Positions 7,540 to 16,379 of a stretch of 64,000 nucleotides of DNA are shown piece after piece. The stretch is taken from NCBI GenBank assembly GCA_016710325.1, contig JADJXK010000002.1, positions 4,278,001 to 4,342,000 on the forward strand, read 5' to 3'. The notes under the pieces are model-generated. The model saw nothing but the letters and a program-made list of their open reading frames with translations, was not told the DNA's origin and ran no database searches. Position numbers and translations under genes: made by a program. Numbering within the stretch: the stretch's first letter is position 1; each line of letters opens with the position of its first letter. Source of the stretch: Candidatus Leptofilum proximum. Its GTDB lineage: Bacteria > Chloroflexota > Anaerolineae > Promineifilales > Promineifilaceae.

Positions 7540-8904
7540 TTAGGGGCAGGAATAATTGACACCCATATAGTTCAGTGCCATACCTACACCAGAATTCGCA
7601 TGGCTGGCGAGAACAACAATATTTTGGTTACTCTCTAAAGTTGCACCTCCATAGAAACCAAGTGTAGTAGCAGCATCGGAAGGCATGTAAATATTATATG
7701 GTGCACCAGCAGGAACAGAATACGTTTTTGATGCATCGCCAGTGCTAGGATTCGAGCTGGAATAGTTAACAGTGACAGTAGCCGATGACGAGCTTAAATT
7801 GATAATGTTAATACCTGTTTTCCAGGTTGTACGATTATGAACCACAGGCAATGCAACACAGCCAGTAGCACTTGCTTGGAGTGGTGCTTCGTAAGCAAAT
7901 GCTTGCTGACTCCCACCAGCAAAGCGAGAGGAAGAAATAACCGCAGCAATATTAGAAGCTGAGGAAGATATAGTAGCTGAACCAAAAACATTAGAAGGTA
8001 AATTACTAATGCTTGGGGTATAGAAAGTGTATCCCTCACCCGGTTGCAGACTATTTTTTGAAGCTGTCCACGGTCCTCCGGCTACCCCATTTGCGCTTGA
8101 GAATACGACAGTAACATTAGTAGCTACACTACCTCTATTAACCACATTAATACCAGTCGCAAAACCATTAAAGTTCTTATAAAATAGAGGGGCAACCAAA
8201 CTAGTACCAAGCTGGCTGCTGCTAAAGGCACGATAAATTAATTCAGCCTTGTTTGCCGGCCCTGTACCAGGATCACGTACAGCTAACGCGGTGCCTGCCA
8301 ATGGCTGCGCACCAGTCACAACAGCAACACCATAATCGTTGCCAAACCCACTATAACTACTAGAACTAAGGTCGAATATTTTATACGAATAAGGCTGAAT
8401 GGTTGCAGAATCGGAAGCGTTTGCCGAAGTGGAGCCATTTTTGTAAAAATTAATATTTACCGTTTGGGCTGTGCTGGAGGCATTCTGAATAACGATTTGC
8501 GAATTCCAATTACCGAAACTCCGATAAACTAAAGGAAATGTCAGAGTTGTATCTGGACTGTCTGTACCTAAATAATTGTCGCCAAGCTGTTCAGTATTGT
8601 CCGTAAGACCAACGGTGGCAGCTATCGGCACATCCGAACTTACCCGTGCTGAATATTGCCCAGAAGCGAGGCTAGTGGTTGGAATGTAATAATTTAGACT
8701 TCCAAAGGCACTGATTGTGCTTGCAGGAAGCGTACCTGCTGAACTCCCGTCGGCGTTGAAAAATTCAACTGTAACAGTGCCACTTGAACTTGATAGGCTA
8801 ACAATGTCAATGCCTGTATTGAAAGCAGCAGCAGCATTAGAAAAGCTAGCCAATGCTAAAATCAGTACAACCATCAGGCTAAATCCAAAATATTTTTTCT
8901 TCAT
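7540..8904 (-). CDS. Secreted protein with four tandem beta-sandwich-like repeats
   Basis: The 454-residue protein begins with a Sec signal peptide (KKK, hydrophobic core, cleavage near the Ala stretch at 24-27). It then consists of four diverged repeats of about 100 residues. Each opens with an (W/F)xTGIxIxN-like strand, followed by a Thr/Val-rich TVTVxF strand, a Tyr-Pro turn and a strand ending before 'IAAVxxS'. The starts are near residues 28, 132, 236 and 348. It is rich in Ser, Thr and Asn with one Cys pair late in the chain (CVALP ... YSCP). It is probably a surface or S-layer-associated protein and a plausible glycosylation target of the neighbouring enzymes, but no family name is recognised. 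Confidence 0.7.
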   Translation of the reverse strand: MKKKYFGFSLMVVLILALASFSNAAAAFNTGIDIVSLSSSSGTVTVEFFNADGSSAGTLPASTISAFGSLNYYIPTTSLASGQYSARVSSDVPIAATVGLTDNTEQLGDNYLGTDSPDTTLTFPLVYRSFGNWNSQIVIQNASSTAQTVNINFYKNGSTSANASDSATIQPYSYKIFDLSSSSYSGFGNDYGVAVVTGAQPLAGTALAVRDPGTGPANKAELIYRAFSSSQLGTSLVAPLFYKNFNGFATGINVVNRGSVATNVTVVFSSANGVAGGPWTASKNSLQPGEGYTFYTPSISNLPSNVFGSATISSSASNIAAVISSSRFAGGSQQAFAYEAPLQASATGCVALPVVHNRTTWKTGINIINLSSSSATVTVNYSSSNPSTGDASKTYSVPAGAPYNIYMPSDAATTLGFYGGATLESNQNIVVLASHANSGVGMALNYMGVNYSCP

Positions 8905-9116
8905 AACAAAATACTCCTAATTTCTATTACCAGGCAAACTGGTTGTTAACAAGTTACAAGGCTAATTTTATGTACATCCCCTCAAATATCTATAACCCAT
9001 AAGGAGTATTAGCCACCATTTTTCGGGTGATATACTTAACGATAGTTACCAGATGTGTTATTTCAAGAGAGGTGTTGGGTCTGGGAACTCAGTTTTGTGT
9101 AACCCCAGTAAGATGG

Positions 9117-10664
9117 TTATGGAGGGGGGGCGATTATTTCATATATTCTAATGGTATAACCACCTTGAATATTAGATGGTTTAAGTTCAGTAAGTAGATG
9201 ACCGTTTTCGAATAACTCGTTATAAAATGTAACTTCATCGGAATATCGTTCGGGTTCTAAGAAATAACGATTATATACATTGTCACTTGTTACTAAATAA
9301 CGATAATCGTTTGAAGTATAAAAATCCAGGGTGCCTTTTTGGGATAAAGAGAATATTTCCGAGACTTCATAATTGGTATTAGCCAACAAAGCTGCATATG
9401 CTTCCTGAAAAATATGACTCCCTGGAGGCAAGTTCTCAATAATCCAATTACGTGCCAAAACCCGTGTACTTGGTCTGGATAATCTGTAATCAAATAATAA
9501 GGTCTCATAAATAGGTGCTATCGTAAGAAAGAGCATTAACAAAACTGCGGTGGCTAGATACATCTTCCTTGATTTGAATATCATTTTAGCAAGGGTAAAC
9601 AAAGCAAACGCTGAAAATAGATTGAACAAGGGCAATATCTGGATTAACCAGCGTGCCCAATGTAATCCCGAGAGGCTGATAGCAAACAAAAAAACAATTA
9701 GATAACTTCCTAACAATAGTATGGACGTTCGTTTTTGCAAAACTGCAAAACAGATTCCCACAATGGCGAGAATGTATTGAGGCCATGTAAGGGCCTCAGG
9801 TAATGCTGCTGAGATATACCACCAAAAGTTCCCCAATTTTGATAAACCATCAGCCCCAATATGTTCAGTTCGAGCTTCAAAGCGAAGGTTATCCAAAGCT
9901 GTAGAAAAATCTAAGAAAAAATAAGGCGTGGAAACTGCAAAAATCAGACCTATAGTCAGGAAGCCAGCACACATAGCAACTATGGTGTCTCTTTTTTGAA
10001 CTGGTTGTCTTAAAGGTATGATGTTAACTAATAACAGAACAGGTGCTAGTGTTATCATAAAATAGCGACTCGCAACGCTTAATCCAATCAAGCCGCCCGC
10101 CAAAATTTGATTTCGTAGTGTAGGTTTTTCATGTGCAACCAGGATCCTCCAAAGAGCAACTAATCCCCAAAAAAGGGCAGCACTATCGGTACGGACAATT
10201 TTAAAATGCATAGTGGCTAATAGAGTGTATATAAAAAACCAGGCGCCAAGCAAGCCGATTTTCTCTTCGAAGATCTTCTTCCCGAACAAATAAATTAGAG
10301 GAATACTCATAGTTGAGTAGGATACACTTAATAATCTACCAAAAAAGTAAAACCAAGATGGTGCCGTTTCGAATGTTTGTTGAGCCCCCTCTCCATAAGC
10401 CAAGCGAAACGCTAAAGCCAGAGGATAGATAACCGTAGATCCTGGGTTTCCAAACCAATTTGGATTCGCATTCCCAGTGCTGGCCATCATAACCGCTCGA
10501 CCCACAAAAATAGACTTCTCGTCAACTTCTGGAGCGTAAGGTAAATTCTGTTTAATACCCCAGAAATATATAAAAAATGCTATAAGTGTTAAACACACTG
10601 CTAGAACGCAATCAGCATCATAAGGTTTTCGATTATTATGTTTTGCCACGTTATATGACCCCAT
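9117..10664 (-). CDS. GT39-like membrane glycosyltransferase
   Basis: The 515-residue protein has about ten or eleven membrane segments and an early periplasmic loop containing PEVDEK (about 45-50). This resembles the acidic catalytic motif of the dolichyl-phosphate-mannose/ArnT (GT39/GT83, PMT_2) superfamily. Such enzymes move a sugar from a polyprenyl-phosphate donor to a protein, lipid or glycan on the outer membrane face. It lies between the secreted repeat protein and an insertion element within the surface-glycan island. The acceptor is unknown. Confidence 0.75.
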   Translation of the reverse strand: MGSYNVAKHNNRKPYDADCVLAVCLTLIAFFIYFWGIKQNLPYAPEVDEKSIFVGRAVMMASTGNANPNWFGNPGSTVIYPLALAFRLAYGEGAQQTFETAPSWFYFFGRLLSVSYSTMSIPLIYLFGKKIFEEKIGLLGAWFFIYTLLATMHFKIVRTDSAALFWGLVALWRILVAHEKPTLRNQILAGGLIGLSVASRYFMITLAPVLLLVNIIPLRQPVQKRDTIVAMCAGFLTIGLIFAVSTPYFFLDFSTALDNLRFEARTEHIGADGLSKLGNFWWYISAALPEALTWPQYILAIVGICFAVLQKRTSILLLGSYLIVFLFAISLSGLHWARWLIQILPLFNLFSAFALFTLAKMIFKSRKMYLATAVLLMLFLTIAPIYETLLFDYRLSRPSTRVLARNWIIENLPPGSHIFQEAYAALLANTNYEVSEIFSLSQKGTLDFYTSNDYRYLVTSDNVYNRYFLEPERYSDEVTFYNELFENGHLLTELKPSNIQGGYTIRIYEIIAPPP

Positions 10665-10691
10665 CTTGGCTCTATCTTAAGACAAATTTTC

Positions 10692-10699
10692 TAGATACT
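10692..10699. repeat. Target-site duplication TAGATACT (left copy)
   Basis: This 8-base direct repeat is identical to 11699-11706 and exactly flanks the insertion element at 10700-11698. Confidence 0.9.
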
Positions 10700-11698
10700 A
10701 CCTAATGTGCAACCTTAACAACGACCAAATCATCTAAATCAAGCGGTGGTCGGCCAAGCTGCAAGTTGATAAACACATAAACTGTGTGTGCCAGCACCTT
10801 ACGAATCAAACGTTGTTGATAATGCCATAAGTCACGGACTCTGATTTTGGCATTTTGAAAGCGTTCCGCCAGATGTGAACCAGCCGTTTCTACTTTCTTG
10901 CGCCACCTTTTACTGATGTGTCGCAGGTGCTTGGGTAACTGTTTGCTCATATTCTTGCGCGACCCAGTGACCAAAGCGATGTGCCGCTTCACGGCTAATT
11001 GCTCTTGTCGTCAGCCATCAATGAACGCCTTGTCGCCGATAATGATGCCTTCATACCCGGCCATAAATAAGGTCGTCAAGCAGTTCGCTGTCGTGTGGTC
11101 GAGCGGGCAAGAGCGGGGAATGAATAATCATGCCACAACGGGAGATGCGCAGACCAAGTTTGAAACCATAGTAGTTCAGTTGTTTGGCAGCAAAGAACCC
11201 GTAATCAGCTTCAGGCTTGAAACAGCGGTCACGTCGAGCGCGAGTATAGGTGCAAACAGGCAGTGGAACGGTATCGATAATCTGGCATTCATCCTCAGCC
11301 TGACCGCTTATTTGGGTCAAATGCTGTTGCATCCGCATCTTGATGCCTGCCAAATTAGCCGATTGTCGCACATAGGTGGTTCGCTCTTGCAAGGCCGGAA
11401 AGAAGTGACGATAGTGCGTGTAGAAATAGTCAAAGAGGTCTTCATTGCGAAAATAGCCGAAATATTCGCCGCAAATATCAATGGCTATGACCTCTTCGTC
11501 AATCAAGGCAGGCGCAAAGCCGCGCTGACGCAATTGGTTGAGGACAAAGAAGGTGATACATTTCGCTTACTAAACAGAAGACCATGATGATAAAATTATC
11601 TCGTTCCATTGGAGACTCCAAGTGAAAATGTGGTCTGGTCATCTTATTTTCACTGGTTTTCTCCAATGGTTCAATTCATAAAAAGTCGCACATTAGGT
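10700..11698 (-). mobile_element. IS982-family insertion sequence (decayed transposase)
   Basis: The 999-base element is bounded by terminal inverted repeats (ACCTAATGTGC at the left, matching GCACATTAGGT at the right) and by perfect 8-base target duplications TAGATACT. Its transposase is of IS982 type but broken. Size, inverted repeats and duplication length fit the family. The intact duplication indicates a fairly young insertion even though the transposase is already inactive. It separates the GT39-like gene from upstream members of the glycan island. Confidence 0.92.
10702..11585 (-). pseudogene. IS982-family transposase, frameshifted
   Basis: The middle part (11051-11566) shows EEVIAIDICGEYFGYF, then DTVPLPVC, RARRDR and YYGFKLGLRIS, the DDE transposase core of IS982. 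After a frameshift near 11060 the reading continues as GYEGIIIGDKAFIDG. It is cut by a TGA at 11011-11013 and resumes through KRHIALVTGSRKN to the end at 10702. The first about 15 residues (beginning MVFCLVSEM) are in yet another frame from 11585. At least two frameshifts and one stop make it non-functional unless supplied in trans. Confidence 0.85.
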
Positions 11699-11706
11699 TA
11701 GATACT
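11699..11706. repeat. Target-site duplication TAGATACT (right copy)
   Basis: This is the right-hand copy of the 8-base duplication generated by the IS982-family insertion. Confidence 0.9.
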
Positions 11707-11837
11707 ATCTTTGCATAATTCACTCAGGGGCTCACTACGGTGACTTCCTAATATACTAGAAGGTTTCTTTTGTGACATGAGCTCACTTTAGTGAACAGAG
11801 AAATGATGCAGATTCTGTTGCTGTACAGCAACCTGCT

Positions 11838-12104
11838 CTAAGGCAAATAAGCTACCAATGGACGCATATCGCCCCTTACGATTGTAAATCTACTCAATAT
11901 TGTAATCATTGCCTGCCTCTGCGTCTTGAATCGCTCAAAGCATAACCGTTCCGTTTTGAGTGAACCCAAGAAGCTTTTTATTGCCAGATTGTCAAAACAG
12001 GTACTAACATGTCCCAATCTGGGCTGTACTTGATGGGTTTTGAGCAAAAGCTGGTAATCATGAATGGTGTTATATTGTGAACTAAGGTCAGCATGATGAA
12101 TCAA
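11838..12104 (-). pseudogene. IS3-family transposase OrfB, C-terminal relic
   Basis: About 88 residues match the C-terminal end of IS3/IS150 OrfB integrase-type transposases: HADLSSQY where HSDRGSQY is expected, then CFDNLAIKSFLGSLKTE, ending in VAYLP. The catalytic Glu of the DDE triad (normally in A-x-E-S-F-F) is replaced by Lys, and the N-terminal two thirds are missing. It is a decayed fragment. The DNA from 11707 to 12166 holds nothing else recognisable apart from one ACGGCCGT palindrome near 12113. Confidence 0.75.
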
Positions 12105-12166
12105 CTCAGAAAACGGCCGTTTGTGTGCAAAGTATGCTCAAGGCAGCCAAATCTTCAGGTGTCTCC

Positions 12167-13156
12167 TCATTTTTGAGCAATCAATAAGTGTGATGGGAAA
12201 AAAAATATAGCTAGGTTTCGCAAGAGAGGCAGTTTTTCAAGTGCTCTTATTATCTCATCAAGCTGTGTGGAATGGCCATAGGCAGAAACTAAAGGCATGA
12301 CAATTGTGTATGATTTCCCAAATGTCGCTCTTGCATATTTTCGCAGTTCGAAGCAAGAGAGAAGGTAAGCGCTTGAATAGGACACGTTTCTTAGCTTGTT
12401 GACGTACCAAGGTTGTAAGCGCCTTGGCCAAAATCCTACCCAACGGAGCTGCGCATGCGGTTCTGGAAAAAATAGATCGAAACGGTTCCGAGAATCACCA
12501 CAAAAACATCCTTTTCTTTTCAGCACACGATGCAATTCAGCAAAGGCGCCTTGAACATCGAATAAGTGTTCAATCACATTAATCGAGGTTGCCAAAGAAA
12601 TGGACCCGCTTTTTATAGGTAAGTTTTGAGCAAACGATCGTACCAGTATAACGTTTGTGATCTTATTTTCTTCGAAGTATTTTTTGGCCAGAATCAGGTC
12701 TGGCAGAGACGGATCAACTGCTATAACCCACTGAAACTGTTTTGCTAATACCGCACTACTACTGCCAACCCCACATCCTAGATCAAGTGCCAAAAAACTA
12801 TCTGGAGTTTTAAAAGTCTTCTCCAAGCGTTTTCTAAACATCTGGATCATCAAATAGCCTCTGGCATGCATTGTTGATTGGTAATTTCGGTATAGATCAA
12901 GAAATTCTGTGGGTGCAGATGTTTGTTGAAAACGCAACTCTATGAGTTGAGAAAAGCTGCTGTTATCGAAATGTTTTAATAATAGTGAAGTTAATTCCTT
13001 TTCCTGTTTACTAGATTCGATGGCAGGCCAGCACAAGTCAATAATTCCCGCTGTTTCAGAAAAACTTCGGCGACAGGAATGACACTGACTGTTTATTAGT
13101 TGAACTCGACAGACTGGACATTGTAAATAGGTTTCGCGAATGTGCTTTAGGTCCAT
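12167..13156 (-). CDS. SAM-dependent methyltransferase with N-terminal zinc ribbon
   Basis: The 329-residue protein begins with a CPVC...CHSC zinc ribbon (about 13-32), as in Trm112-like domains often fused to glycan or quinone methyltransferases. The methyltransferase core follows, with LALDLGCGVGSSSAVL (about 123), the acidic VAVDPS strand (about 143), SINVIEHLF and ELHRVLKRKG. It is the first gene downstream of the flippase and shares the AT-rich composition of the island. It probably modifies a glycan or its lipid carrier; the precise acceptor is not visible. Confidence 0.8.
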   Translation of the reverse strand: MDLKHIRETYLQCPVCRVQLINSQCHSCRRSFSETAGIIDLCWPAIESSKQEKELTSLLLKHFDNSSFSQLIELRFQQTSAPTEFLDLYRNYQSTMHARGYLMIQMFRKRLEKTFKTPDSFLALDLGCGVGSSSAVLAKQFQWVIAVDPSLPDLILAKKYFEENKITNVILVRSFAQNLPIKSGSISLATSINVIEHLFDVQGAFAELHRVLKRKGCFCGDSRNRFDLFFPEPHAQLRWVGFWPRRLQPWYVNKLRNVSYSSAYLLSCFELRKYARATFGKSYTIVMPLVSAYGHSTQLDEIIRALEKLPLLRNLAIFFFPSHLLIAQK

Positions 13157-13176
13157 AAGGTTAAGTAGAAGGTTGA

Positions 13177-14616
13177 TTAATTTTTAGACAACAACTGGAG
13201 TAAATAGTTCAAATCTTTGTGATTTAATTCCCCAAGGAAATAAAGAACGATAACATAAACCAAAATTGATATAAAGAAGGGAAATAGAAATGAATTTTCA
13301 AATAGAATTGCAACCATTACCATTGCACCTAAAGCCAGTAACGGGCGAGGAAATAAGGAGATAATGTTTATTTCTATTCCCAATGAACGTATATACAGAT
13401 AACCTAAAATATAGTTAATACTAGCTACAATTGGCCTGATGAGAGCAGCACCCTCAATCCCGAATCTAGGGATTACAATCAGATTGGCTGAAACGTTAAT
13501 TAATAAACCAATGCCAGTGATCCAGCCAAGTTGTTTTTGTTTCCCCTGAACAAGCATCAGTCGGGCGGTGGGGATATGGAGGATTAAAAAGAAGACTTCC
13601 CAAATCATCCACCTAAGAGGGACTGAGGCTGGGCCAAATGGTTCTTGATAGATAAAAACGATGATATTTCTAGCAAAAAGCGTTACCAAGGTTGTCAACG
13701 GCATTATAAAAATGATTGAATACCTTGCGATGTGTTGATAGAAAGGCACGAGTTTTTCTGGCGATTCATAATAATAGTGTGACATTGTTGGATATACGGC
13801 CGTTCTAATTGCTGCCGATAACAAAGAAAAACCAAATACAACTGTCTGTGCTGCTCCATACCAAGCGAGTTCCGTCTCACTGAGAAGGATGGAAACCAGA
13901 AAAGTATCTTGTTGATCATTTAAGTTAAAAAAAACGCCAATCAAAATGAACCCAGATATCTGGTTAATTTGTTGGATGATAAATGACCAGTCAAGCTGTA
14001 ACGTATAGTCTTGTCGCACTTCCTTAAACAGTTTCCAAAATGATGGCAAAAGTGTCAGAAGACCAATCGAGCTTCCTACAGGAATTATCAAAGTTAAAGT
14101 GATCAAGCTATTGTAATGAAAAAGAATCCATAATCCTCCGACTAATTTTACGAAACCGCCAACTGAGCCCGCAACGGTAGGTGGCCAAAGGCGATCATAG
14201 GCAGTAAAAAACGCCTCGCAAATGGAAAAAATTGCTTCTGGGAGTAGAGCCAGGCTAAAGATGCGAATGATTGATTTTGTTTCAGTAGAATAAGGAATAT
14301 TGGTCGAAAGAAGCAGAAGCAACAAGCCGTATGCACATGTTGCTGTTACGGCTCTAACTAACACATAGTTGATTAAGTACTTTTTCCCTTCATTTCTGCG
14401 GGGTGCCAACTCTCGGATAAGAAGGTCTTGAAGACCAAAAGCTGACAACGCCAAAGTTACGGCCATGAAGGACTTTGCTAGCCTGAAAGCGCCAGCGTCC
14501 TCCACGCTCATCGTACGTGCAACAATAATAAAAAGCAAAACGTCGCTGATTTTTGAGATCAATTGGCTGGCAAAGGACAGCGTGAAGTTGCTAAAAAGTT
14601 TTCTAGGCAGATTCAT
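13177..14616 (-). CDS. Wzx-like oligosaccharide flippase (MOP superfamily)
   Basis: This polytopic membrane protein of 479 residues has about twelve hydrophobic helices. It begins with the SKISDVLLFIIVARTMSVEDAGAF region typical of RfbX/Wzx polysaccharide translocases. These move undecaprenyl-linked repeat units across the membrane. The ATG at 14616 overlaps the TGA of the upstream GT2 gene as ATGA, which favours it over a start at 14646 and shows translational coupling. Neighbouring GT2/GT4 enzymes would assemble the cargo. Confidence 0.87.
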   Translation of the reverse strand: MNLPRKLFSNFTLSFASQLISKISDVLLFIIVARTMSVEDAGAFRLAKSFMAVTLALSAFGLQDLLIRELAPRRNEGKKYLINYVLVRAVTATCAYGLLLLLLSTNIPYSTETKSIIRIFSLALLPEAIFSICEAFFTAYDRLWPPTVAGSVGGFVKLVGGLWILFHYNSLITLTLIIPVGSSIGLLTLLPSFWKLFKEVRQDYTLQLDWSFIIQQINQISGFILIGVFFNLNDQQDTFLVSILLSETELAWYGAAQTVVFGFSLLSAAIRTAVYPTMSHYYYESPEKLVPFYQHIARYSIIFIMPLTTLVTLFARNIIVFIYQEPFGPASVPLRWMIWEVFFLILHIPTARLMLVQGKQKQLGWITGIGLLINVSANLIVIPRFGIEGAALIRPIVASINYILGYLYIRSLGIEINIISLFPRPLLALGAMVMVAILFENSFLFPFFISILVYVIVLYFLGELNHKDLNYLLQLLSKN

Positions 14617-15515
14617 GACTTTGTGGCGCTCTTGCCCAATATCCAACCGTCACGAAGTCCACGAATATGCGCAACGGCCACTTTGACATTGCCTCGAATT
14701 AACCAGGATAATACTTGCCTGATAGAGCTTAAAACTCGAAAAAAGAAAATATTAAGGCCTTTACCATGTTTGTGATGGGTTAGAAAAAAGATGACACCGC
14801 TTTTGGCAATAAGATAGCTACGAAAAGGGGAATCGATCCCTCCAGAGCTGGTAGCAACCCGATGATATAAGTGAGCCTCGGTAACAAGTCGGAGCCGAAA
14901 ACCAGCCAGGCGGCAGCGTAGGGATAAGTCTAGATCTTCATAGTACATAAAATAGCGCTCGTCGAAGAAACCTATTTGTGAAACTAGTGCCAAATTAATT
15001 AACAGACAAGTACCAAGTAAATAGTCAACGTCCTGAGATTGCTGCCATTTTGGTCCATCTACTTCCCCTAGTCCGCGGTTTCTTACTTCCAAAAGTGTTG
15101 GATGCTGTTGCCCACCGGCAAACCAGACAAGATCTGGCTCGGCGTCGAAATAAATTTTAGGGGAGAGAAGTGCTGTGTCTGGTTCCATTGACCCTAACAA
15201 CTTTGTGAGCATATCGACTTTGGGAAAGGCATCATTATTTATTAGTAAAGCAAACTGATACTTTTCTTCTATTGCATAGCGTAGGCCAGCGTTGGCCCCC
15301 TTAGCAAAGCCAAAATTATCTTCTAATGCCAAAACTTTAACGAAAGGGAGCTCTTGGCGAAAAATATTCAGTGAACCATCCCCGGAGCCGTTATCAACAA
15401 TTAGGTACTGTTTGTTTGGATAATCCATTTTTTGAAGGGAATGTACACATTCAACAGTAATCTGAGGTTGGCGCCAGTTAATAAGGATGATCAGGATTGG
15501 TGGGTAGGTTGGCAT
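14613..15515 (-). CDS. GT2 glycosyltransferase (WbbL/rhamnosyltransferase-like)
   Basis: The 300-residue GT-A fold enzyme shows ILIILINWRQ at the N-terminus, then YLIVDNGSGDGS, NFGFAKGANAGLRYA and LLINNDAF as the DxD-equivalent. FFDERYFMYYEDLDLSLRCRLAGF is broken here into FFDERYFMYYED and DLSLRCRLAG, and is characteristic of WbbL-type rhamnosyl/sugar transferases. A C-terminal hydrophobic/basic region follows. It is cytoplasmic at the membrane, adding a sugar to a lipid-linked glycan. It is translationally coupled to the flippase by an ATGA overlap and lies 6 bases from the preceding GT2 gene. Confidence 0.87.
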   Translation of the reverse strand: MPTYPPILIILINWRQPQITVECVHSLQKMDYPNKQYLIVDNGSGDGSLNIFRQELPFVKVLALEDNFGFAKGANAGLRYAIEEKYQFALLINNDAFPKVDMLTKLLGSMEPDTALLSPKIYFDAEPDLVWFAGGQQHPTLLEVRNRGLGEVDGPKWQQSQDVDYLLGTCLLINLALVSQIGFFDERYFMYYEDLDLSLRCRLAGFRLRLVTEAHLYHRVATSSGGIDSPFRSYLIAKSGVIFFLTHHKHGKGLNIFFFRVLSSIRQVLSWLIRGNVKVAVAHIRGLRDGWILGKSATKS

Positions 15516-15521
15516 GGGAGC

Positions 15522-16379
15522 TTACCGGCTTGCGCCCCAGCACCAGGCAATTTTGGTGAGGAATATAGCTGGAATGGTTGACCATTGTTTCTGAAAAAGG
15601 TTGAGATGTTTCCTTACAATATTGAAGGTGATCACAAAGGCGATGAGAGGCGAGAGCAGTAAGAGGATTAAACGGTTTTGTATAAGCCATGAGCCTTTAA
15701 ATAGTTCAGGATATTGCATTCTTACCTGCCGCATATGGTGACCAGAGCGGGCGCAGTCATGCCATACGGCCGTAAAGCTTCTTCGGTTATGTTCGTGAAT
15801 TACCGTGGCCTTTGGCTCAAAAAAAGGGATAAATCCTGCCTTTTGCATACGAGTTGTCCATTCGATGTCCTGCCCCCGTCCTAACAATTCGTTGAGTAGC
15901 CCAACGGACTCAATAACTCTTTTGTGAACTGAAAGGTTGAGAGTGGGTAGGTAGTTCTTTGTGCCTGCTAAATCCGTGGCAAAAAACTCGTGGAAGAGTG
16001 TTAAATTGTAGCTCAGGCTCCAGTAGTTTGTTCCAATGGGCGCCACACCGCCTCCAACTATGGCATGCCCTTCTGCTTGGCGCCGCAAGTGTTCAAACAG
16101 CCAGTTAGGTTGCGGTAAACAATCACTATCCAAAAAGAGGAGTAAATCATAGCTGGCTTGCTGGATACCAATGTTTCTCGCTTTGGCGGCGTTTATGGCC
16201 GTTCCCGTGTCAATCAACCGCACCAACGGGTCTTCAATTTTCTGCAGGAGGCACAAATCATCTTTACCTACGACTAAAATCTCACCAATCGCATCATACT
16301 CACTTTGCCAATTGATTTTTTCCAGCACGGTATCAATTATCGGCGAATTTAAGTTAGGAATAATGATGGAAACCTTCAT
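15522..16379 (-). CDS. GT2 glycosyltransferase
   Basis: The 285-residue GT2 enzyme opens with VSIIIPNLNSP. It has AINAAKARNIGIQQA and LLFLDSDCLP (the D-x-D metal motif, about 90), then the acidic LLGRGQDIEWTTRMQKAG. Hydrophobic segments near residues 225-250 and 265-280 suggest membrane association. The ATG overlaps the stop codon of the GT4 gene upstream (ATGA), so the two are coupled. The donor and acceptor sugars cannot be read from the sequence. Confidence 0.85.
   Translation of the reverse strand: MKVSIIIPNLNSPIIDTVLEKINWQSEYDAIGEILVVGKDDLCLLQKIEDPLVRLIDTGTAINAAKARNIGIQQASYDLLLFLDSDCLPQPNWLFEHLRRQAEGHAIVGGGVAPIGTNYWSLSYNLTLFHEFFATDLAGTKNYLPTLNLSVHKRVIESVGLLNELLGRGQDIEWTTRMQKAGFIPFFEPKATVIHEHNRRSFTAVWHDCARSGHHMRQVRMQYPELFKGSWLIQNRLILLLLSPLIAFVITFNIVRKHLNLFQKQWSTIPAIFLTKIAWCWGASR

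Noticed and set aside
10700..12166. IS982 element plus IS3 relic considered as a composite transposon
   Set aside because: The two belong to different families, are adjacent with no cargo between them, and the target duplication encloses only the IS982 element.
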